Positions 51,609-56,794 of a stretch of 56,794 nt of DNA are shown one piece after another. The position numbers were made by a program, and so were the translations under genes. The stretch is taken from positions 1-56,794 of the forward strand of contig CANRAU010000013.1 of assembly GCA_947628665.1 (NCBI GenBank). The letters run 5' to 3'. How positions within the stretch are numbered: the first letter of the stretch is position 1; every line of letters starts with the position of its first letter. The DNA comes from an uncultured Clostridia bacterium. Lineage in GTDB: Bacteria; Bacillota; Clostridia; Oscillospirales; Acutalibacteraceae. The notes under the pieces were generated by a model that worked only from the letters and a program-made list of their open reading frames with translations, did not search any database and was not told the origin of the DNA.

Positions 51609-53498
51609 TCACTGCATCAGCGCGCAGATCGCATTGGAGAAGGCGACGGGGTCTTCGACGGAAAGCCCCTCGATCAGGCGCGCCTGGTTGTAAAGCAATT
51701 CGGTATACTGTTTGGTTTTTTCGGTGTCGCCCGCCGAGAAAGCCGCCGCCAACGCGTTGAATACCGGATGCGCGCCGTTCAGCTCCAGCACCTTTTCGGC
51801 TTTCGGCGCATTTTGGGCATTCGGCATGGCGTCCAGCACCTTTTCCATTTCAATGGACACCGCGCCCTTGCTCGTCAGGCAGACGGGGTGCGATTTCAAC
51901 TTCGCGGACAACACGACCTCGCTGACCTTGCCCGCAAGGCACTCCTGCATAAAGGCAAACAGTTCTTTGTTGGACGCGGTCTTTTCTTCCTTTTCTTTCT
52001 TTTCCTCGTCGGATTCCAGTCCTAAATCCCCGCCCGAGATCGAGCGGAATTCCTTTTCATCAAAGGCATGCAAAATCTGCATGAGGAATTCATCGACATC
52101 CTCGGTCAGGAACAGAATATCATAGCCCTTGTCGCGCACTGCCTCCGACTGGGGAAGCAGAGCGAGCTTTTGCGCGCTTTCACCCGCGGCATAGTAGATG
52201 TATTTCTGCGATTCGGGCATCGCGTCGCGGTATTCGCGCAGCGTGCAGAGCTTGGAATCGGATGCACGCGTGAACAGCAACAGGTTTTCGAGCATATCGC
52301 GTTCGCCGCCGAAAGAGCTGTACAGCGCATATTTCAACTGCAAGCCGAAGGACTTCCAAAACTTTTCATACGTTTCGCGCTCTTTTTCGAGCATATCCTC
52401 TAATTCTTTTTTGATCTTCTTTTCCAGTGCGCGGGCGATGATCTTCAACTGCCTGTCCTGCTGAAGCATTTCACGCGAAATATTCAAGGACAGATCCTCG
52501 GAATCGACAACGCCCTTGACAAAGCTGAAACAATCCGGAAGCAGGTCGGCGCACTTGTCCATGATTTTTACGCCGCTGGAATACAGCGCCAAGCCCTTTT
52601 CAAAGTTTTTGGAATAGTAATTGTAATCCGCCTTTTCGGGGATATACAGAAGCGCCTGATAGCTGGTCGTACCCTCCGCCTTTTGGTGGATGACGCGCAG
52701 GGGCTTGTCGTAGGCGAAGAATTTTTCGCTGTAGAATTTTTCGTATTCTTCGGGCGTGATCTCGTTTTTATTCCTTTTCCAAAGCGGCACCATGCTGTTG
52801 ATGGTCTCATGCTCGGTATACGTCTCGTATTCGCCCTCGCTGCCCTCCTTGGGACGCGAATGCTCCATATCCATTTGAATGGGGAAACGGATATAGTCGG
52901 AATACTTCTTGACAAGCGACGATATGCTGTAGCTTTCCAAATAGCGGTCAAAATCCGCTTCCTCGGTGCTTTCCTTGATATGCAGGGTGATCTCTGTGCC
53001 TACGCTTTCCTTTTCGGCCTCGCGGATGGTGTACCCGTCCGCTCCCGAGGACTGCCAGCAATACGCCTGTTCTGCACCGTAAGCGCGGCTGAGCACCTCC
53101 ACGTGGTCGGCGACCATAAACGCCGCGTAAAACCCGACGCCGAACTGCCCGATAATGTCTACATCATGCTCGTCCGTTTCATGCTCGGCAGAGAACTGCA
53201 AAGAACCGCTTTTGGCAATCGTGCCGAGGTTTTTATCCAACTCCTCTTCGGTCATGCCGATGCCGTTGTCGGAGATTTTCAACAATCTGTTGGGCTTATC
53301 AATGGAAATTTCGATTTTAAAATCCTCGCGGGAAAGCTGTACGCCGTCGTCGGTCAGCGATTTAAAATAGAGCTTATCAATTGCGTCGCTTGCGTTGGAG
53401 ATCAGCTCCCGCAGGAAAATTTCCTGATTGGTATAAATGGAATTGATCATCAGATCCAGCATACGCTTGGATTCGGTTTTAAACTGTTTTTTTGCCAT
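51609..53498 (-). CDS. htpG: Molecular chaperone HtpG (bacterial Hsp90)
   Basis: 629 residues. The GHKL ATPase domain contains ELISNASDAIDKL (about 30-42), DNGIGMT (about 78-84) and GQFGVGFYAAFMV (about 117-129). The middle domain includes the Arg of SLNISREMLQQDR, and the C-terminal dimerisation domain follows. An acidic segment (EEKKEKEEKT) lies before the C-terminal domain. The ATG at 53498 follows GGAGG. A perfect CIRCE operator lies in its promoter region, so HrcA control is predicted. Confidence 0.97.
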   Translation of the reverse strand: MAKKQFKTESKRMLDLMINSIYTNQEIFLRELISNASDAIDKLYFKSLTDDGVQLSREDFKIEISIDKPNRLLKISDNGIGMTEEELDKNLGTIAKSGSLQFSAEHETDEHDVDIIGQFGVGFYAAFMVADHVEVLSRAYGAEQAYCWQSSGADGYTIREAEKESVGTEITLHIKESTEEADFDRYLESYSISSLVKKYSDYIRFPIQMDMEHSRPKEGSEGEYETYTEHETINSMVPLWKRNKNEITPEEYEKFYSEKFFAYDKPLRVIHQKAEGTTSYQALLYIPEKADYNYYSKNFEKGLALYSSGVKIMDKCADLLPDCFSFVKGVVDSEDLSLNISREMLQQDRQLKIIARALEKKIKKELEDMLEKERETYEKFWKSFGLQLKYALYSSFGGERDMLENLLLFTRASDSKLCTLREYRDAMPESQKYIYYAAGESAQKLALLPQSEAVRDKGYDILFLTEDVDEFLMQILHAFDEKEFRSISGGDLGLESDEEKKEKEEKTASNKELFAFMQECLAGKVSEVVLSAKLKSHPVCLTSKGAVSIEMEKVLDAMPNAQNAPKAEKVLELNGAHPVFNALAAAFSAGDTEKTKQYTELLYNQARLIEGLSVEDPVAFSNAICALMQ

Positions 53499-53521
53499 TG
53501 CCGTTTGCCTCCGCGCAAAAT

Positions 53522-53548
53522 TTAGCACTCTATGCTTTTGAGTGCTAA
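53522..53548. promoter_or_regulatory. CIRCE operator (HrcA site) of htpG
   Basis: TTAGCACTC, nine bases, GAGTGCTAA: a perfect match to the HrcA-binding consensus. It lies immediately downstream of the -10 box, overlapping the start of transcription. Confidence 0.97.
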
Positions 53549-53552
53549 ACAC

Positions 53553-53581
53553 ACTATACACCTGTTTTTTCCAATTTGCAA
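53553..53581 (-). promoter_or_regulatory. Promoter of htpG
   Basis: Minus strand: TTGCAA (53581-53576), 17 bp, TATAGT (53558-53553). Confidence 0.85.
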
Positions 53582-53616
53582 GCGGACTTGTCTAAAAAAT
53601 TCTGAACATTTTGTAA

Positions 53617-53660
53617 ACAAAACCCGCCGACGCTCCTTTCGGCACATCGGCGGGTTCTCG
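53617..53660 (-). terminator. Terminator of the CD1247-type gene
   Basis: AACCCGCCGA and TCGGCGGGTT form the stem, followed on the minus strand by TTGTTTAC. Confidence 0.82.
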
Positions 53661-53682
53661 TTTCTTTCAATCAGGCTGTGTA

Positions 53683-54099
53683 TTATTCGGCGTCTTCGTC
53701 TTCGTCGTCGCCCTCGCAGCAGTCGCAGCCGTCCAGTTCGAATTCGAGCTTTTCGCCGCAGGCGGGGCAGGACGCAAAGCCGTTGTCGATGTCCTCGCCG
53801 TCAAAATACACGGTCTCGCCGCAGGCGGGGCAATCCACCTCGTACACGTCCTCGTCGTCACAGCAATCGTCGCACTCGTCCTCATAGACGAACTGTTCGA
53901 GATCGTCCAGATCCTCGTCTACCGCATCGACCTGCTCGGTCAGCAGCGCAAGCTCATCCTCCAAATCGGAGACGGACAGCGCAAGATCGTCGATGACGTC
54001 CATCATGGCTTTAAACAGCTTAGTTTCATCCTTTTTCTCATCCAGATCAAGCCCCTCGGCAAGACCTCTTAAATAGGCAGCTTTTTCGGTAACCGTCAT
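53683..54099 (-). CDS. CD1247 N-terminal domain-type zinc-ribbon protein
   Basis: 138 residues. The N-terminal helix pair MTVTEKAAYLRGLAEGLDLD (1-20) and the acidic coiled coil that follows are the CD1247-type domain of clostridia. The C-terminal half has two CPACGE knuckles (a likely zinc ribbon) within a very acidic tail with CDCC and CDDCCDD. Function unknown; its steady position beside efp in clostridia suggests a link to translation, which is inference. AGGAGGAG precedes the ATG at 54099. Confidence 0.88.
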   Translation of the reverse strand: MTVTEKAAYLRGLAEGLDLDEKKDETKLFKAMMDVIDDLALSVSDLEDELALLTEQVDAVDEDLDDLEQFVYEDECDDCCDDEDVYEVDCPACGETVYFDGEDIDNGFASCPACGEKLEFELDGCDCCEGDDEDEDAE

Positions 54100-54128
54100 G
54101 TTTATCTCCTCCTGATGCAAAAATCAAA

Positions 54129-54686
54129 TTATGCTCTGGACATGTATTCGCCGGTTCTGGTATCGACGTTGATCATTTCGCCCTCGTCAATGAACAGCGG
54201 CACTTTGATCTCCGCGCCCGTTTCCAGCGTGGCGGGCTTGGTGGCGTTGGTGGCCGTATCGCCCTTAAAGCCGGGGTCGGTCTTGGCGACCTGCAGCGTT
54301 ACGAAGGTCGGCGGTTCGACGCCAAACACCTTGCCCTTGTAGGACAGCACCTTGCAGGTCATGTTCTCTTTGACAAAGCGGAAATTGTCGGACAGATCGG
54401 CCGCGTTGATCGGCACAAGCTCATAGGATTCGGGATCCATGAAATAGTAGAGCTCGCCGTCGTTGTAGGAATACTCCATATCCTTTCTCTCAATAAACGC
54501 GGTCGGGAATTTCTCGGTGGGGTTGAACGTCTTTTCCACCACGCTGCCCGCGATCACGTTCTTGATTTTGGTACGGACAAACGCCGCGCCTTTGCCGGGC
54601 TTTACGTGCTGGAATTCAATGATTTGATACACGTTACCGTCCATTTCAAAGGTAACGCCGTTTCTGAAATCGCCTGCTGTAACCAT
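54129..54686 (-). CDS. efp: Translation elongation factor P
   Basis: 185 residues, three beta-barrel domains. Domain I has [17 protein letters not shown] (about 24-40), whose PGKG loop Lys is the residue modified in many bacteria. Domain III ends with the diagnostic [20 protein letters not shown]. It relieves ribosome stalling at polyprolines. The start follows GGAGG by 11 nt. It has its own promoter between it and the M24 peptidase gene. Confidence 0.98.
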   Translation of the reverse strand: MVTAGDFRNGVTFEMDGNVYQIIEFQHVKPGKGAAFVRTKIKNVIAGSVVEKTFNPTEKFPTAFIERKDMEYSYNDGELYYFMDPESYELVPINAADLSDNFRFVKENMTCKVLSYKGKVFGVEPPTFVTLQVAKTDPGFKGDTATNATKPATLETGAEIKVPLFIDEGEMINVDTRTGEYMSRA

Positions 54687-54752
54687 AATTGCTGAATCCT
54701 CCGTTTGCATCCGCAAAGCGCCGCGCGCCGCGAACCAATTTCTGTTAGTCCT

Positions 54753-54781
54753 ATTTTATATGATTGCCGTGCTTTTTTCAA
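54753..54781 (-). promoter_or_regulatory. Promoter of efp
   Basis: Minus strand: TTGAAA (54781-54776), 17 bp, TAAAAT (54758-54753). Confidence 0.72.
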
Positions 54782-54788
54782 GCCCTTT

Positions 54789-55859
54789 TTACAGAATTAT
54801 GAGCGTTTTGGGGCATTGCGTCAGATTTTCGCAGCCGTGCGGGGTGATGCGCACCATGTCCTCGATGCGCACGCCGAACCGACCGGGCAAATAAATCCCC
54901 GGTTCGTCCGTTACGACGTTCCCCACGGCAAGCGCGCCGTTGGCACGCGGGGAAAGGTTGGGGAATTCGTGAATTTCCATGCCCACGCCGTGTCCGAGCC
55001 CATGCCCGAAATACGCACCGTAACCCGCGTCGGCGATGATGTCCCGTGCAATTTTGTCCGCCGCCGAGCAGGGAAGCCCCGGACGAAGCGCCTCCAGCAC
55101 GGCGTTTTGTGCGCGCAGAACCGTATCGTATACCGTTTTTTGCTCGCTATTTACCGATTCGACCGCGACCGTGCGTGTCATGTCGCTGTGGTAGCCGCCC
55201 ACCACTGCGCCGTAATCCATGGTCACGAAATCGCCGCGTTCGATCACCTTGTCATCGGGTACGCCGTGCGGCATCGAACCCTTTGCGCCGCTGACGACGA
55301 TGGTTTCAAACGAAAGCGCCTGCGCCCCGTGCGCGAGCATATAATACTCCAGCTCCAGCGCGACCTCCCGCTCAGTTTTCCCGGGCGCGATAAATCCGCA
55401 AATGTGGTCGAAGGCCTGTTCGGCGATCGTCTGGGCGGCGCGGATGCGCGCGATCTCATCGTCTGTTTTGACACTGCGCAGATCGGCAAGGATTTTATCG
55501 AACGACGCTTCGCCGAGGAGACGGATCGGATCAATCGCTTTGGCAAAATTCGCGTATTCCGAAAGGGTCATGCGCGAAGCCTCGACCGCCACGCTAGTCA
55601 CGCCCATTTCGGCAAAAAGCTCACGTACCTGCGTGCGATCCTGCGTCATCAGCACCGTTTCGCAGCCCTGCGCCTCGTTTTGCGCGGCTTCAATATAGCG
55701 GCTGTCGGCGATAAGCATCGCGCGTTCGGCGCTCACCAATAAATACCCGTCGCTTGCGGGAAAGCCCGTAAGATAGCGGCGGTTTTCGGGCGACACGATC
55801 AGCGCGCCGTCGAAATCCCTCTGTTCCGAAATGGCCTTTTGCAGATTTTTAAGCATCAT
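54789..55859 (-). CDS. M24 family Xaa-Pro aminopeptidase
   Basis: 356 residues. A creatinase-like N-terminal domain (about 1-125) precedes the pita-bread catalytic domain. Dimetal ligands are in VTMDYGAVVGGYHSDMTRT (two Asp), FGHGLGHGVGMEIHE (His), TDEPGIYLPG (Glu) and VRIEDMV (Glu). It removes N-terminal residues before proline. The start overlaps the yqeG stop (TATGATGCTTAA); a second ATG 3 bp later is equally possible. Its position before efp is common in Firmicutes. Confidence 0.94.
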   Translation of the reverse strand: MMLKNLQKAISEQRDFDGALIVSPENRRYLTGFPASDGYLLVSAERAMLIADSRYIEAAQNEAQGCETVLMTQDRTQVRELFAEMGVTSVAVEASRMTLSEYANFAKAIDPIRLLGEASFDKILADLRSVKTDDEIARIRAAQTIAEQAFDHICGFIAPGKTEREVALELEYYMLAHGAQALSFETIVVSGAKGSMPHGVPDDKVIERGDFVTMDYGAVVGGYHSDMTRTVAVESVNSEQKTVYDTVLRAQNAVLEALRPGLPCSAADKIARDIIADAGYGAYFGHGLGHGVGMEIHEFPNLSPRANGALAVGNVVTDEPGIYLPGRFGVRIEDMVRITPHGCENLTQCPKTLIIL

Positions 55860-56379
55860 AAACACCGTACCCATGTAATTTTTCAAACGCTTCCAAAATC
55901 GGCTGTTCGCGTTTTTCCTTCCACGCATAATAACGCGGATACCGACTTTTCACGGGAATGGGATCGATCCGCACTGCGATCGCCCCACAGCGATTGGCGG
56001 CTTTCACGTCGGAAAACAGCTGATCGCCGAGCATGGCAAGCTCCGAAATATCGACCCGCATCCGCTTTGCCGCCCGCCGAAGGCCATGTGCGAAGGGCTT
56101 CATGGAAAGCCCCACAAACGGCAAATGAAAGCGCGATGCGATCAAGCCCACGCGAAAATGCGTTCCGTTGGAAATGAGCATGATGGGAAAACCCGCCTTT
56201 TGAATTTCGTCGATCCATGCCTGCGCGCCGTCCAAAAATTGCAGCGTGCCGTCGGGCGCGAGCGTGTTGTCAATATCAAGTCCGACCGCCCGTGCGCCCA
56301 TTTTCCGCAGGTCCGCAGGGGTGATCTCCAAAACGCTTCTGAAGCGGTATTTCGGCATCAGTAAAGCCTGTTCAGTCAT
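55849..56379 (-). CDS. yqeG: YqeG family HAD phosphatase
   Basis: 176 residues, HAD IIIA type. Motif I GLDIDNTLAP (about 33-42) has the nucleophile Asp. Motif II LISNGT lies near residue 70, and motif III GDQLFSDVKAANR (about 116-128) holds the acidic pair. The ATG at 56379 is 6 nt after GGAG. It lies downstream of the rpsU terminator and overlaps the M24 gene, so it is cotranscribed with the latter. The substrate is unknown; YqeG is widely conserved in Firmicutes. Confidence 0.92.
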   Translation of the reverse strand: MTEQALLMPKYRFRSVLEITPADLRKMGARAVGLDIDNTLAPDGTLQFLDGAQAWIDEIQKAGFPIMLISNGTHFRVGLIASRFHLPFVGLSMKPFAHGLRRAAKRMRVDISELAMLGDQLFSDVKAANRCGAIAVRIDPIPVKSRYPRYYAWKEKREQPILEAFEKLHGYGVYDA

Positions 56380-56389
56380 AGATTTCTCC

Positions 56390-56418
56390 AAAAAAAGAGA
56401 GCGGGCGAGCCCGCTCCC
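56390..56418 (-). terminator. Terminator of rpsU
   Basis: GAGCGGGC and GCCCGCTC form the stem around a two-base loop, followed on the minus strand by TCTTTTTTT. It overlaps the yqeG ribosome site region. Confidence 0.88.
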
Positions 56419-56420
56419 TT

Positions 56421-56597
56421 TTACTTGTACTTTCTTTTACGAGCTGCTTCTGATTTTTTCTTGCGTTTCACAGAAGGCTTTTCGTAATGCTCTCTTTTAC
56501 GAACTTCTTGAATCACGCCGTCACGAGAGGTTTGTTTCTTAAAGCGGCGAAGCGCGCTTTCCAAGGATTCATTCTCCTTGACCTTTACCTGGCTCAT
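56421..56597 (-). CDS. rpsU: 30S ribosomal protein S21
   Basis: 58 residues, very basic. [20 protein letters not shown] (2-21) is the S21 hallmark, with a Lys/Arg-rich C-terminal helix ([14 protein letters not shown]). The small-subunit protein is needed for start-site selection. GGGAGG precedes the ATG, and a consensus promoter is 36 bp upstream of the start. In many Firmicutes yqeY follows rpsU; here yqeG does. Confidence 0.97.
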   Translation of the reverse strand: MSQVKVKENESLESALRRFKKQTSRDGVIQEVRKREHYEKPSVKRKKKSEAARKRKYK

Positions 56598-56632
56598 CTA
56601 ATCCCTCCCTTTATATCTTCGAATACTTCAAC

Positions 56633-56661
56633 ATTATACAGCAAGCCTTGTCTCCTGTCAA
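56633..56661 (-). promoter_or_regulatory. Promoter of rpsU
   Basis: Minus strand: TTGACA (56661-56656), 17 bp, TATAAT (56638-56633), both perfect consensus. Confidence 0.9.
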
Positions 56662-56770
56662 GCAAAAATACGGATTGCCGCGTTTTTTTCTGCCCAAGTC
56701 CGTCCGCTGCGGCGACGCGGTTGATTGTAAAATGAAATAGGACATATAGAAAAAGTCATAGCAGACGTGG

Positions 56771-56776
56771 TATAAT
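56771..56776 (+). promoter_or_regulatory. Extended -10 box of a gene beyond the right edge
   Basis: TGGTATAAT on the plus strand without a clear -35. The gene it would serve lies outside the window. Confidence 0.5.
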
Positions 56777-56794
56777 TGAAGTTACCACACAAAC

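Noticed and set aside
56487-56735. Plus-strand frame over rpsU and its promoter
   Set aside because: Antisense to the S21 gene, which has the expected sequence, promoter and terminator.
1-56794. CRISPR arrays, rRNA operons, transposases, integrases and prophage genes
   Set aside because: None seen: the only repeated units are the four dispersed repeats, the hicAB operators and the short duplication at 42-44.5 kb, and no protein resembles a recombinase.

Overview
The window looks like chromosomal DNA of an endospore-forming, anaerobic, gut-type clostridium (Bacillota, Clostridia; Oscillospiraceae- or Christensenellaceae-like, genus not resolvable). The basis is GC of roughly 55%, strong AGGAGG ribosome sites, sigma-A promoters with 17-bp spacers, two T-box leaders, a glmS ribozyme, a CIRCE operator, spoVAE, nrdR, a CD1247-type zinc-ribbon protein and a complete V/A-type ATPase operon. 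No phage, plasmid or transposase gene was seen. Most of the sequence is ordinary housekeeping DNA, with small accessory patches between the operons.

Layout. 1-2.6 kb: minus-strand yhhN-like, mscS and yhcH-like genes, then a Dabb protein. 2.7-5.9 kb: a T-box-controlled ABC transporter of the TrpXYZ type. 6.4-9.5 kb: yhaM-like nuclease, DUF2804 protein and prmA. 9.5-12 kb: a small di-cysteine membrane peptide, and an ECF sigma factor overlapping a large membrane protein gene. 12.2-13.8 kb: a lone spoVAE, a ~196-bp inverted-repeat element and an aldo/keto reductase. 13.8-16.2 kb: nrdR, a sugar isomerase-like protein, secG and tRNA-Lys. 16.3-17.2 kb: an AT-richer hicAB module. 17.2-24.7 kb: an E2-like acyltransferase, an M28 peptidase, the cyclophilin-mtaD-pnp-mtnA operon and pflA. 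24.9-34.7 kb: a Cys-rich conserved protein and the nine-gene V-ATPase operon. 34.8-38.9 kb: divergent GH31 and GH13 glycosidases. 39-44.5 kb: accessory DNA with a SLOG protein, two small HTH regulators, a HAD hydrolase, orphan membrane proteins, a zinc phospholipase C and a decayed gene copy. 44.6-48.3 kb: T-box pheST. 49.3-51.5 kb: ribozyme-controlled glmS. 51.6-53.6 kb: CIRCE-controlled htpG. 53.7-56.6 kb: CD1247-type gene, efp, M24 peptidase, yqeG and rpsU.

The clearest pathway is methylthioadenosine salvage. A deaminase (mtaD) would make methylthioinosine, a phosphorylase carrying the 6-oxopurine-type Asn would cleave it, and MtnA would isomerise the sugar phosphate. The most unusual structural signal is a dispersed multi-hairpin repeat (about 322 bp long form, shorter variants) present four times. 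One end of every copy abuts a terminator-like stem-loop, and one copy is flanked by a 17-bp duplication of the end of mtnA. Other points for a second look are a perfect 24-bp palindrome between the SLOG and HTH genes, an operator that exactly fills the hicAB promoter spacer, a promoter-terminator unit that could be a ~90-nt RNA, and a phospholipase C with a long predicted propeptide.
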